Shown: in pieces, positions 8,637 through 16,848 of the stretch | Position numbering within the stretch: the first letter of the stretch is position 1 | Layout of the letters: each line of letters opens with the position of its first letter | Assembly (NCBI RefSeq): GCF_002197845.1 | Contig: NZ_NIDE01000008.1 | Location: 124,001-188,000 of the forward strand | From: Fimbriiglobus ruber | GTDB taxonomy: Bacteria; Planctomycetota; Planctomycetia; Gemmatales; Gemmataceae | Direction of reading: 5' to 3' | Length of the DNA: 64,000 nucleotides | Notes under the pieces: generated by a model | Told to the model about the DNA's origin: nothing | Seen by the model: the letters and a program-made list of their open reading frames with translations, nothing else | Database searches by the model: none | Translations under genes and position numbers: made by a program

Positions 8637-9591
8637 ATGCCGACCACCGTGCCCGACCTCAAAGAGCGTTTCGAGGGCTCGCTCCTCGGTCTCGCGATCG
8701 GGGACGCCCTCGACGGTGGCGAACCGGGCGCAGACCGCGGACGCGATCCGCGCCCGGTTCGCCACCGTCGAGGCCCTGATCGCCTACCCGCAAGACGAGA
8801 TCTGGTACACGGACGACACGCAGATGGCGATCGGCGTGGCCGAGACGCTCGTCGAACACGGCCGGATCGTCGAGGACGCGCTCTGCCGGGCGTTCGTGGC
8901 GAATTACGTCTCGTCCCGCGGGTACGCCCGCGGGGCGCGGATGGTTTTGAACGCGATGGAGGAGGGTCGTGATTACCGCCGGTTGGCGGAGGAGTATTTC
9001 CCCGGAGGGTCGTTCGGCAACGGGGCCGCTATGCGGGTCGCGCCCGTCGGCCTGCTGTTTCGCGACGACTACCGGCGGTTGAAGGCGGAGGCGCGGGCGC
9101 AATCCACCCCGACGCACACGCACCCACTGGGAATCGAAGGGGCACACCTGCTCGCACTGGCGGTCGCACTTTGCACGCAGGTAGCTGCCTTCGACCGCGT
9201 TGCGTTTTTCGCGGAACTCGTCGCCGCGTGTGAGTCGGCGGAGTTTCGCGACCAAATCCGGCTCGCGGAGCAATCAAGGACGGTGGCGGACCTGGCGGCG
9301 TTGGGCAACCAGATCACGGCGCTTCACTCCGTGCCCACCGCGATCGCCAGTTTCGCACTGACGCCCGAGTCGTTCGCCGAGACCATCGGCAACGTCATCC
9401 TCCTGGGCGGCGATACCGACACGCTCGCGGCGATGGCGGGGGCGCTGTCTGGGGCGTACCTTGGGGCGAGCCGACTGCCGCCACGGTTGGTGCTGTTGTT
9501 GGAAGCCAGTCCCAAAGGGGGAGCGTATCTGGTGAAACTGGCACACGCGTTATTTGATCGATACGAGCAGACGCCGCGCTTTCCCGGTTGA
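8637..9591 (+). pseudogene. ADP-ribosylglycohydrolase family protein, interrupted by a frameshift near its N-terminus
   Basis: The family's N-terminal motif (LKERFEGSLLGLAIGDAL) is encoded in one frame from the ATG at 8637. The rest is in the next frame (TADAIRARFATVEALIAYP, then WYTDDTQMAIGVAETL, and near the C-terminus ILLGGDTDTLAAMAGAL). Family members normally read GDALG-(about 6 residues)-Q straight into the next segment; here 19 rather than 18 nucleotides separate them, so one base is in excess. A GTG at 8716 could start a shortened 291-residue product, but this would lack the GDALG metal/substrate motif. The metal-binding YTDDTQM and GGDTD motifs are intact. These enzymes remove ADP-ribose from proteins or small molecules. 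The frameshift coincides with a perfect inverted repeat (see separate entry), so this may be a recent mutation or an assembly artefact. Confidence 0.8.
8708..8773. repeat. Perfect 24-bp inverted repeat inside the ADP-ribosylglycohydrolase gene
   Basis: Bases 8708-8731 are the exact reverse complement of 8750-8773, with an 18-base spacer. The right arm encodes the normal family sequence (ARFATVE). The left arm replaces the expected family sequence after GDAL and introduces the frameshift. The left arm is therefore the derived copy. Confidence 0.9.
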
Positions 9592-9811
9592 CGCTAATGT
9601 GCCGCGTGCGGAGGATATACTCACTCATACCGTCCTCCGGCCCGTGTACCTGATCGGAGACAGTACAAATCGACATAAGAACAGTAACACGGAATTCATC
9701 GGACAAGACGTGCCGACGAGGCCGTCCAGGCTGGCTTTTTGCCATGTCCGGCCGGATAATCTTCTCATTCGAGTTAGCGACCGAAACCCGGAGCGAATTC
9801 GGGGGAAAATC

Positions 9812-10087
9812 ATGAACTACCTGCACAAAGATCTACATCTGTCAGAAGGCGAAGTTGTGGAAGTTGTCCTCGATCACCCGGCCAACGTACAGCTCCTGGA
9901 CGCGCCAAATTTTGAACAATACAAGCAGGGGAAACCGTTCCGTTATTTTGGTGGGTACTCCAAGGAAAGCCCGGTCCGGCTCACCGCCCCGTCAGCGGGC
10001 CAGTGGCACATTGTCATCGATCTCGGGGGCGGTGCCGGATCAGTCAGGGCCACGCTTCGCACATTGTCTGGTGTGACGACGTCCTGA
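9812..10087 (+). CDS. DUF1883 domain protein
   Basis: A 91-residue protein matching DUF1883 over its whole length: MNYLHKDLHLSEGEVVEVVL at the N-terminus, DHPANVQLLDAPNFEQYKQG in the middle, and the characteristic YFGGYSKESPVRL followed by GQWHIVIDLGGGAGSVRAT. The function of the domain is unknown; it is a small beta-rich fold. The ATG at 9812 is chosen because the homology begins at this Met and a GGGGGA ribosome site lies six bases upstream; the frame is open further upstream without family similarity. The next gene begins 13 bases after the stop and encodes a small membrane protein, so the two are probably translated together. From memory, DUF1883 is sometimes fused to TIR domains in other bacteria; no TIR domain is present here. 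Confidence 0.85.
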   Translation: MNYLHKDLHLSEGEVVEVVLDHPANVQLLDAPNFEQYKQGKPFRYFGGYSKESPVRLTAPSAGQWHIVIDLGGGAGSVRATLRTLSGVTTS

Positions 10088-10100
10088 GTTGGAGTTGCTC

Positions 10101-10490
10101 GTGCCCCCAAAGAAAAAAGATGAACACGCGGTAGCCCCACTACTCCGAGTCGCTCCTCTCGGCGAGTTGAAGGTTTATACGATAACGGAAGACGAGTTGA
10201 ACTCACTCGGTAAAGGATCACCGGGGTCCGTTTATCTGAACTTTGGCCTCGCTCTCATACCCGTCGCAATCGCCTTTTTGATCACCATTCTCTCGACGGA
10301 AATTCCGACCCAGGAGGGGAAAATCTTCTTCATCGCGGGTTGCATCGTCTTCTTTCTGATCGGCATCATTTGCATGATCTTGGCCGCCATCCATCATGTC
10401 AGCACAACGAGCCTTGTCGAAAAGATCAAGGCTCGGATGCCACCCGCCGAACCGATCGTTCAGGGGCCGACCGATCCCGGGACCGCGTAG
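10101..10490 (+). CDS. Small two-helix membrane protein downstream of DUF1883
   Basis: A 129-residue protein with a charged N-terminus (PPKKKDEHAV), two predicted transmembrane helices (about residues 46-66, FGLALIPVAIAFLITIL, and 73-96, IFFIAGCIVFFLIGIICMIL) and a polar tail. The family is not recognised. The GTG at 10101 is preferred over the TTG at 10089 because GGAG lies six bases before it. The gene follows the DUF1883 gene by 13 bases and was probably acquired or inherited with it as a two-gene unit. It could anchor the DUF1883 protein to the membrane; that is inference from position only. Confidence 0.6.
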   Translation: MPPKKKDEHAVAPLLRVAPLGELKVYTITEDELNSLGKGSPGSVYLNFGLALIPVAIAFLITILSTEIPTQEGKIFFIAGCIVFFLIGIICMILAAIHHVSTTSLVEKIKARMPPAEPIVQGPTDPGTA

Positions 10491-10638
10491 CGCGTCGAGC
10501 CAAATATGAGGGTGTCGGAGAACCGCCGCTCACTCAAAGGCCCTTTGCTCTACCGATCTTTCGGTGGAATCGGCTTTACCGGTTAACGTTTCCGGCCCAA
10601 CATAGGCAGACACTCTGGCCGACTTCACCCGAATCGGG

Positions 10639-11496
10639 TCACGGGTCTTTGAACAGCTTCGGGTCGATCGACGGGGGCGTCTCCACGCGGGTCAGGTGCC
10701 CGTCGAAAAAGAGGGTGCCGTCCGTTTTCAGCTGCGACGCGTCGCCGTATTTGATCCCGTCGATTTCCTTGTGGGAAAAGAACGTTAATTCTTTCGTGAC
10801 CGGCTTTTGCGTCTCCCGTCCCTCGTAAGTCACTTTGACAAGTAGTTTGGATTCCTTGTCGAACGAAACAGTCGCCGCCGTCATCCCGGGCTTCCAGACC
10901 TGTACCGTGGTCGCTGGTTTCTCACCCACGGTCACGTCCGGGGCTGGCCCGAGAACGGTGTCCGGCTCGACCAGCGGGAAAAGCAGCCACAACCACTCGG
11001 CCGACGCGTCGATCTGGATATCCTTTACGACGTCCGCCGTCATGGGCTTCCGGGCGGTGACGGCCGGGGACTGGACGTGCGTCCAGCCACCGTCGCGGTC
11101 GAAGACCGCCGTGACCACTTGAAGGTCGGGACCTGCGAACGACATCTGCAGCCGAACCCGCCCCGGCCATTCAAGCGTTTCGACCCACGTCTGATCGACC
11201 ATTCCCGCCCCGCGGGTGATCCCGCGGCCGACTTTGGTAAACGTGATCGCTTTTAGTTTTTGGAGAATTTCCGGCTTCCCGTTCGTGTGGGCCTTGATCG
11301 CCGCGTCGACCACGGCGCGGGAAGCCGGGTCGGACTGGGTCGGGGCAGTCCCCTTGGCGATCAGTTGAACCTTATCGGACTCGACCTGGTAGGCCTTCGC
11401 GGCAACGATCGGCCGCTGCGTCTCCGAACACCCGGCTGCCGCGACAACGACCCCGGCGACAGCCACGCCCACGCACCAAAATAAACGATGCCACAT
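10639..11496 (-). CDS. Hypothetical lipoprotein, outer-membrane-lipoprotein-sorting (LolA-like) type
   Basis: A 285-residue exported lipoprotein. The signal sequence is FWCVGVAVAGVVVAAAGC with a lipobox AAGC and the modified Cys near residue 23. The mature part has a repeated beta pattern (WVETLEWPGRVRLQM, VVTAVFDRDGGWTHVQ, LLVKVTYEGRETQKPVTKEL, IDGIKYGDASQLKTDG) resembling LolA/LolB-like lipid-binding half-barrels; planctomycetes have many such proteins. This fold call is tentative. The frame is open from a GTG at 11514, but the ATG at 11496 is preferred because the ribosome site GGAGGG lies between them. It is 147 bases downstream of the sensor kinase gene on the same strand and could be a late gene of that operon or a separate unit. 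Confidence 0.65.
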   Translation of the reverse strand: MWHRLFWCVGVAVAGVVVAAAGCSETQRPIVAAKAYQVESDKVQLIAKGTAPTQSDPASRAVVDAAIKAHTNGKPEILQKLKAITFTKVGRGITRGAGMVDQTWVETLEWPGRVRLQMSFAGPDLQVVTAVFDRDGGWTHVQSPAVTARKPMTADVVKDIQIDASAEWLWLLFPLVEPDTVLGPAPDVTVGEKPATTVQVWKPGMTAATVSFDKESKLLVKVTYEGRETQKPVTKELTFFSHKEIDGIKYGDASQLKTDGTLFFDGHLTRVETPPSIDPKLFKDP

Positions 11497-11643
11497 CGGT
11501 GTTTCCCTCCACACGAATCGCTGAGTTGACTTAAAGAATATTCTCGGCCGCTGTGGTCGACTGTACCAGAGCTGGGGGGGTGCTTTGCGGGACGCGGACC
11601 GCGCCCCCGGGGTGGTGGAATTGTTACGACCTGAACGTGCGGC

Positions 11644-12561
11644 TCACGACGCGGCCGCGATTGACGTCTCGGACGGGGTGGAATCCTCGTCGACCCGCGC
11701 GGCCGGCAACGTCACCCGGAACGTCGTCCCGACCCACGGTTGACTCTCGACGGCGATCGTCCCGCCCATCCGGTCGAGGTATTCCTTGACGATCGCGAGG
11801 CCCAGGCCGGAGTGGATGCCGGTCGCGTGGCGGGACGGGTCGGCCCGGTAAAACCGCTCGAAGATCTTCGCGGTGACTTCGGGGCCCATGCCGATCCCGG
11901 TGTCGCGGACCTCGCAGTGGACCCCGCCTCCGGCCGGGTCAACGGCCACGGTCATGTGGATCGTGCCGGCCGGGCGGTTGTATTCGACGGCGTTGTGCAA
12001 CAGGTTGCGGAACACTTCCCCGACCCGGTCCGGGTCGGCATACGCGTAGGCCGCGGGGGCGATGTCGGTCGTGAGGGTCAGGCCGTGGCCGACGGCGAGC
12101 GGGCGGATGAGCGCGACGCAGTCGATCGCGACCTCGCTGGCGTCGAACGCCTCGGCGCGGACGCGGTCGGTCCCCGCGTCCATCTGGGCGAGCGTCATGA
12201 TCCGCTCGACCAGGCGGCCGAGTTGCTTGCCGATGTCCCGGCACTCGACCAGGGTGGCCCGGTACTGCTCGGCTTGCCGGGGTTTGCGGAGGGAGACTTC
12301 GAGCGTCGTCAGCATCGCGGCGAGCGGGGTGCGCAGTTCGTGCGAGATGTCGGCGACGGCCTGCTTCTCCCGCTCGAACGCGTGCCGCAGGGCGAGCAAC
12401 GTCTGCGTCAACCGGTCGTGGATCGGAACCAGTTCGCGGCTCAGTTCGGCCTTGCCGATCGGCAGTTTGAAGTCCCTCTCGGACACCTGGCTGACGGCGT
12501 CCGAGAGCTTGTGGAGTGGCGCCAGGCCGCGGCCGACGAGTAGCCACCCGCCGAAGATCAC
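11644..12561 (-). CDS. Sensor histidine kinase, C-terminal part (TM2-HAMP-HisKA-HATPase), separated by frameshift
   Basis: This is the catalytic half of a two-component sensor. In this frame, codons upstream of the GTG at 12561 read ATFLA and form the second transmembrane helix (FLAVIFGGWLLVG). It is followed by a HAMP linker (GLAPLHKLSDAVSQVSERDF), a HisKA segment with the phospho-acceptor in ADISHELRTPLAAML, and an HATPase domain (FRNLLHNAVEYNRP, RDTGIGMGPE, SGLGLAIVKEYL). The sensor half lies in another frame, ending at 12558. Adding one G to the six-G run at 12576-12581 would fuse both halves into a normal kinase of about 606 residues. As it stands, the GTG start overlaps the upstream stop by four bases, so the catalytic half could still be made by translational coupling, without its sensor domain. 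Confidence 0.85.
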   Translation of the reverse strand: MIFGGWLLVGRGLAPLHKLSDAVSQVSERDFKLPIGKAELSRELVPIHDRLTQTLLALRHAFEREKQAVADISHELRTPLAAMLTTLEVSLRKPRQAEQYRATLVECRDIGKQLGRLVERIMTLAQMDAGTDRVRAEAFDASEVAIDCVALIRPLAVGHGLTLTTDIAPAAYAYADPDRVGEVFRNLLHNAVEYNRPAGTIHMTVAVDPAGGGVHCEVRDTGIGMGPEVTAKIFERFYRADPSRHATGIHSGLGLAIVKEYLDRMGGTIAVESQPWVGTTFRVTLPAARVDEDSTPSETSIAAAS

Positions 12562-13466
12562 GGCCAGGAACGTGGCCCCCCGATGGCTGCCAGCCGCGCC
12601 CGCAATCGGTCCACGGCGTCAGCCGTTTCCTCTGTCACCTGGTTCAGATCGCGGTCGCGCTTTTCTTCAAACTCGGCAATGCGGTCGAAAAGAACCTGCT
12701 TCCGACGGCCGCATTGGACGTAGGGGTATGATTCCGTGCCGTCGGGCGGCGGGGCCGGTGCCGTCCGCGGCGGTTGGGAAGACGGGCGGCGCCCCTCGGG
12801 CGGGCCGCCGCCGCGACGGAACGGGAATTGCGGAACGGGCGCGGTCCGCTGAACGATCCGGCGGACGTCGCCGAGACCGGGGACGTTCGGAACGTCTTCG
12901 TACTCGTGGTCGAAATCCGGGGTGTGGTTCAGCCGGCTTACGTCGAGGGGAAGCTCGAACTTCTGGCCATTCGCCCGCAGCCCGAAGTTGAACCGCTGGG
13001 AGTGGAACTGGAAATAGTCGAGATGGTTCTCGCCTTCGACGAACCGGTGCAGCGATTCTTCGTGTTGGTGCCAGGCGTACGCCCGAACCACCCGCCATTG
13101 GATTCTCGGATCGGCCGCCGTCAAAACGAGGGACGCGGACCCGGACCATGACAAACCAAGGTCGGCGAACGGAAAACCGATCAGATTGACGGCCGAGCGA
13201 CGGGCCTCGTCGTCGACCGCGGGGCTCAGACTCCGCCGCAACTCCCACCCCAGGGCTTCGGCCTGGACCTTCAACTTGTCGTCGAACTGCTTCCGGGCTT
13301 CCTCGCGGTTGACCTCGAACTCCTGCCGGATCCGCTTGGCCTCGGAGGTCTCCCGGGCGCGGATGATGTCGTCCGCGAACCGGTTGACGAGAACCCCGCT
13401 CACCCCGAGGGCGACCCCCAGGAGGAGAAGGAAATACGCGATCAGGGACCGGCGGATGGAGCGCAT
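12558..13466 (-). CDS. Sensor histidine kinase, N-terminal sensor part, truncated by frameshift
   Basis: A 302-residue product holding the first transmembrane helix (residues 10-30, IAYFLLLLGVALGVSGVLV), a charged coiled segment (AKRIRQEFEVNREEARKQFD) and a periplasmic domain of about 230 residues with a Pro-rich insertion (PEGRRPSSQPPRTAPAPPP). It ends right at the point where the second membrane helix should begin, after AAIGGPRSWP, because of the reading-frame change at the G run 12576-12581. The sensor domain is not recognised. The gene lies 41 bases downstream of its response regulator, the usual order for such operons. Confidence 0.8.
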   Translation of the reverse strand: MRSIRRSLIAYFLLLLGVALGVSGVLVNRFADDIIRARETSEAKRIRQEFEVNREEARKQFDDKLKVQAEALGWELRRSLSPAVDDEARRSAVNLIGFPFADLGLSWSGSASLVLTAADPRIQWRVVRAYAWHQHEESLHRFVEGENHLDYFQFHSQRFNFGLRANGQKFELPLDVSRLNHTPDFDHEYEDVPNVPGLGDVRRIVQRTAPVPQFPFRRGGGPPEGRRPSSQPPRTAPAPPPDGTESYPYVQCGRRKQVLFDRIAEFEEKRDRDLNQVTEETADAVDRLRARLAAIGGPRSWP

Positions 13467-13507
13467 GGCCTGTCACCGCGAAGGGTGAGCCGGGGCGGCG
13501 CGGCTCG

Positions 13508-14230
13508 TTATTTTTTCTTCTCGCCCGTTTTCGCCACCTCGGGCTCGCCGTTTTCGGACTCGTCCCCGCGGAGCATGTACCCTTCGCCCCATTTGGTCAA
13601 GATGAGCGGCGGGTCAAAGCCCTTGTCGATCTTATTGCGGAGGTAACGAATGTACACATCCACAACATTCGACGTGTTTTCGTCGTACTCGTCGTACAGG
13701 TGTTCCCAGATCATGGTCCGGGTGACGACCCGCCCGCGGTGGAACGCGAGGAACTCGAGCAGGGCGTATTCCCGCGGCGTCAGGTGGATCTTCTGGCCGG
13801 CGCGGGTGACCTGGCGGGCGGCGGTGTCGATCGCGAGGTCGAGCAGGCGAATTTGCGGGTTCTTGACCTGGTGCCCGCGGCGGACCAGGGCCCGGGTCCG
13901 GGCGAGGAGTTCGTCGAGTTCGAACGGCTTGGTCAGGTAGTCGTCCGCCCCGATGTCCAGCCCCGCTACCTTGTCTTCGATGGTCCCTTTGGCCGTCAGC
14001 ATGAGGACGTGGGTACTGATTCCGGACCCGCGCCAGCCCTTGAGCAGCGTGAGCCCGTCGACCTTGGGGAGCATGATGTCGAGGACGATCACGTCGTAAG
14101 AAGTCGTCCGCGCTTTGACGTCGGCTTCTTCCCCGTCGGCCGCAGTGTCGACCGCAAACCCTTCCTCCTCCAAACCCTGTCGCAGAGCTTTGAGGAGTGG
14201 CTGCTGGTCTTCGACGAGCAACACCCGCAT
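13508..14230 (-). CDS. OmpR/PhoB-family response regulator
   Basis: A 240-residue DNA-binding response regulator. The receiver domain (residues 1-118) has the acidic pocket in VLLVEDQQ, the phospho-acceptor Asp51 in VIVLDIMLPKVDG and the conserved Lys in DDYLTKPFELDELLAR. The winged-helix output domain (about 130-225) shows LTPREYALLEFLAFHRGRVV, then the recognition region TSNVVDVYIRYLRNKID and the wing WGEGYML. The ATG at 14230 is chosen because homology starts there and GGGAGA lies nine bases upstream; the frame is open another 54 codons without family similarity. It is transcribed first in the operon with the split sensor kinase. It likely controls its own promoter in the 227-base region shared with the divergent DUF1501 gene. 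Confidence 0.93.
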   Translation of the reverse strand: MRVLLVEDQQPLLKALRQGLEEEGFAVDTAADGEEADVKARTTSYDVIVLDIMLPKVDGLTLLKGWRGSGISTHVLMLTAKGTIEDKVAGLDIGADDYLTKPFELDELLARTRALVRRGHQVKNPQIRLLDLAIDTAARQVTRAGQKIHLTPREYALLEFLAFHRGRVVTRTMIWEHLYDEYDENTSNVVDVYIRYLRNKIDKGFDPPLILTKWGEGYMLRGDESENGEPEVAKTGEKKK

Positions 14231-14457
14231 GATCCCGTCTCCCGCATCAAATGGGCGAACGCTTTTCCTCATTAAACCTTTTATCACCGTGGGGATGAAG
14301 GGCTTGTGAGAATGGCCTCGCGCAGTCCAGCGTAAATTACACCATTTTGAAGGCGTTACGGAACGGTCCGATTGCGTCTCGCTCGGGGCCAAGGTAAAAT
14401 CGTGAGAAGTTGGCTTCCCGCCGGGCGGTTCACGCCCTCATAAGTTGGATAATTTCC

Positions 14458-15813
14458 ATGTTACTCCAATCCGCGATCGCCCGCCGCGATTTTCTTTACG
14501 CCGGGGCGGGAGCGGCGATCGGCCTCGGTTTTCCGCCACCCCGCTCGCGAGCTGCGCCCGCGGTTCGGGCGCCGGGCAACGGGAAATCGAAGTCCGTGAT
14601 TCTCGTCAACCTGACCGGCGGTCTGAGCCACATTGACTCGCTGGACATGAAGCCGGACGCCCCGACGGAGATCCGCGGGGAGTTCAAGCCGGCCGCGACC
14701 AGCATCCCCGGCACCCAGATTTGCGAACACCTGCCGCTCCTGGCGGCCCGCATGCGGCACTGGGCGCTGGTCCGGTCGATGTCGCACGGCGAGAACGGCC
14801 ACCTGCCCGGCTCGCACCGGCTCATGACCGGCGCGACAATGCCGAACCAACGGGGCACGGACCTCGATAATGTTCTCTCCCGGCGGGACTGGCCCTGTTA
14901 CGCGGCCGGGCTCGACTACATTCGCCCGCGGCACGACGGCATCCCGAACGGCGTTACCCTGCCGCACTCGCTGATCGAGGGGCCGTTGACCTGGCCGGGC
15001 CAACACGCCGGGATGCTCGGCGCGACGCACGACCCGATGCTGGTGACGCAAGACCCGAACTCGCCGACCTTTCGGATGGACGCTTTCGCGCTCCCGGTCG
15101 GGACGACCGCCGACCAGGTCGAACAGCGGCACACCTTGCTCGAACGCCTGGAATCGGGCGGCGCCGGCGACCCCACGTTCCGCGACCACCAGCGGCACGC
15201 GTTCTCGCTGCTCGCGTCCGGGCGGGTGGCCGGAGCGTTCCGGCTCGACCGGGAGACGGTGCGGGTTCGAGACAGGTACGGCCGTAACCAGTTCGGCCAG
15301 TCGCTGCTCCTGGCCCGCCGGCTGGTCGCCGCGGGCGTGCCGATCGTCCAGGCGAACATGGGGATCGTACAGACCTGGGACACGCACACGGACAACTGGG
15401 GCAAGCTGAAGACCCGCCTGCTCCCCTGGCTCGATCAGGCGATCGCCGCCTTGATCGACGATCTGGAAGGCGAGGGGCTTCTGGGCGAGACGTTCGTGGC
15501 CGTGATTGGTGAGTTTGGGCGGACGCCGAAAGTCTCGACGCTGCCCGGTGAGAAACTACCGGGGCGGGACCACTGGGCGGCCGTCTATTCGGGACTGTTC
15601 GCCGGCGGCGGCGTGGTCGGTGGTCGGGTGATTGGGAAGTCAGACCGGGTCGGGGCACACCCTGTCACCATGTCATACACGCCGTTCGACCTCGGGGCCA
15701 CGATTTACCGGGCTCTCGGCGTTGACCCGGACAGCGAGATCCGGGACGCCCAGAACCGCCCGTCCCGCGTCAGTACCGGTCAGCCGATGGACATCCTGTT
15801 CCAGAACCGTTAG
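14458..15813 (+). CDS. DUF1501 domain protein with twin-arginine signal
   Basis: A 451-residue member of DUF1501, a family related to the sulfatase/alkaline-phosphatase fold and greatly expanded in planctomycetes. The N-terminus carries a twin-arginine signal (ARRDFLYAGAGAAIGLG), meaning export as a folded protein, often with a cofactor. Family motifs include VILVNLTGGLSHIDSLDMKP, HLPLLAARM, SMSHGENGH, TDNWGKLKTRLLPWLD and IGEFGRTPKV near the C-terminus. The ATG at 14458 is preferred over an upstream in-frame start at 14410 because it puts the RR motif near the N-terminus. In planctomycetes DUF1501 genes are commonly paired with DUF1549/DUF1553 cytochrome-type proteins. That partner is absent here; an ATP-grasp gene follows 40 bases later instead. 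Confidence 0.92.
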   Translation: MLLQSAIARRDFLYAGAGAAIGLGFPPPRSRAAPAVRAPGNGKSKSVILVNLTGGLSHIDSLDMKPDAPTEIRGEFKPAATSIPGTQICEHLPLLAARMRHWALVRSMSHGENGHLPGSHRLMTGATMPNQRGTDLDNVLSRRDWPCYAAGLDYIRPRHDGIPNGVTLPHSLIEGPLTWPGQHAGMLGATHDPMLVTQDPNSPTFRMDAFALPVGTTADQVEQRHTLLERLESGGAGDPTFRDHQRHAFSLLASGRVAGAFRLDRETVRVRDRYGRNQFGQSLLLARRLVAAGVPIVQANMGIVQTWDTHTDNWGKLKTRLLPWLDQAIAALIDDLEGEGLLGETFVAVIGEFGRTPKVSTLPGEKLPGRDHWAAVYSGLFAGGGVVGGRVIGKSDRVGAHPVTMSYTPFDLGATIYRALGVDPDSEIRDAQNRPSRVSTGQPMDILFQNR

Positions 15814-15853
15814 CGGGACTGCCTCGATCCCGTCGAGCGGTGGGCGAGGGGTC

Positions 15854-16714
15854 ATGGAACTGTTCTACGACGAGCGAGACGACGCGCTACACGAAGCGCG
15901 GGGCAGCCAAATCCTCTACTGGCTGGACGATCTCGGAGCAAAGCCGCTCGCCGAAGCCGGGATCGATGACTCCGGCTTCGTCTTCGCCGGTGCAAGATCG
16001 ATCGAAGACTACACCCATCTAGCGGCCGGTCGACCTCACCTCCGAGACCAACCCGAAGAGCGGGCGCCATTGTTGCGGCTCGACTCCATTCTGGACGCAC
16101 TGGCGGTGGCGTGCGTCGACATGCCAACCCCTCGAACCTGGCGGCTTCCATTGGATGCGCCACTACCGGAAGACCTGACTTATCCGCTCTTCGTCCGTGC
16201 GGCCCACACGTCGTTGAAGTTGGGTGGGCAAATCTCGAAGGTGCGGCAAGAGTCGGAACTGGTGGCGGAAGCCGCGGAATTGCGTCGGGTTCTTGGTTGG
16301 GACGCGCTCATACTCGCCCGCGAGTGGTGTGTGCTGGCGGACGCCGGGTCCGGCGTCTACGGACCGATTCCTCAAGAAATCCGGGTTTGGATCGTAGACG
16401 GGGCGCCCTACGCCTGGTCGTTCCACCACCTCAACGTGCTGGCCCGCCCGAACGGGTTCCCGCCATCGCGGGCTGACTTGCGGAAATTGCGAAAACTGGC
16501 ACTGCAAGTGGCAGGCGCGTTCCGATCCCGCTTTGCCGTTGCGGACTTCGCCCGCCTGATAATCGGGGGCTGGGTCTTTATCGAAGCCGGTCCGGGTAGT
16601 TGCGCGGGTACCGCTCACGAGGGTGTGTTCAAGGCCGTCGCTGCCCGGCTACGGGGCGACCGTGTGAACATAATCGCCGACGCGGTGGGTGGTATTTTTG
16701 AAGAGGTGGGCTGA
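15854..16714 (+). CDS. ATP-grasp-like protein, probably R2K clade
   Basis: A 286-residue protein. The N-terminal part (ELFYDERDDALHEARGSQIL) is unusual. The C-terminal two thirds show the pattern of R2K-type ATP-grasp domains: LFVRAAHTSLKLGG (first strand with Arg and Lys), LAREWCVLADAG and QEIRVWIVDGAPYAWSFHHL (the REFR-like core), then VADFARLIIGGWVFIEAGPGS (acidic metal-binding strand). ATP-grasp enzymes form amide bonds through acyl phosphates; R2K members are thought to modify peptides or proteins, often in conflict or tailoring contexts. The first ATG after the DUF1501 stop (15854) is used; the frame is open upstream inside the DUF1501 gene. Substrate and partner are unknown. An alternative is a degenerate, non-catalytic ATP-grasp. 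Confidence 0.65.
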   Translation: MELFYDERDDALHEARGSQILYWLDDLGAKPLAEAGIDDSGFVFAGARSIEDYTHLAAGRPHLRDQPEERAPLLRLDSILDALAVACVDMPTPRTWRLPLDAPLPEDLTYPLFVRAAHTSLKLGGQISKVRQESELVAEAAELRRVLGWDALILAREWCVLADAGSGVYGPIPQEIRVWIVDGAPYAWSFHHLNVLARPNGFPPSRADLRKLRKLALQVAGAFRSRFAVADFARLIIGGWVFIEAGPGSCAGTAHEGVFKAVAARLRGDRVNIIADAVGGIFEEVG

Positions 16715-16848
16715 CCGGCGCAAGCGTGATCCCGCGACAGAGTGCGGGCGACCCCCGTTTTAATTCTTTCTTTCTTGCAACCAGGTACCGCCATCACGGC
16801 CAGTCGAAAAAAGAGACTTGCCGCGCGAATAATCCGATTTGGTTTGTG

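Noticed and set aside
8716-9591. Calling the ADP-ribosylglycohydrolase intact from the GTG at 8716
   Set aside because: This drops the GDALG motif that is encoded just upstream in another frame, so the gene is better read as interrupted.
12558-12581. Programmed ribosomal frameshifting at the sensor kinase G run
   Set aside because: A six-G run alone does not make a classical slippery heptamer, and no stimulating stem-loop was evident. A deletion or sequencing error is simpler.
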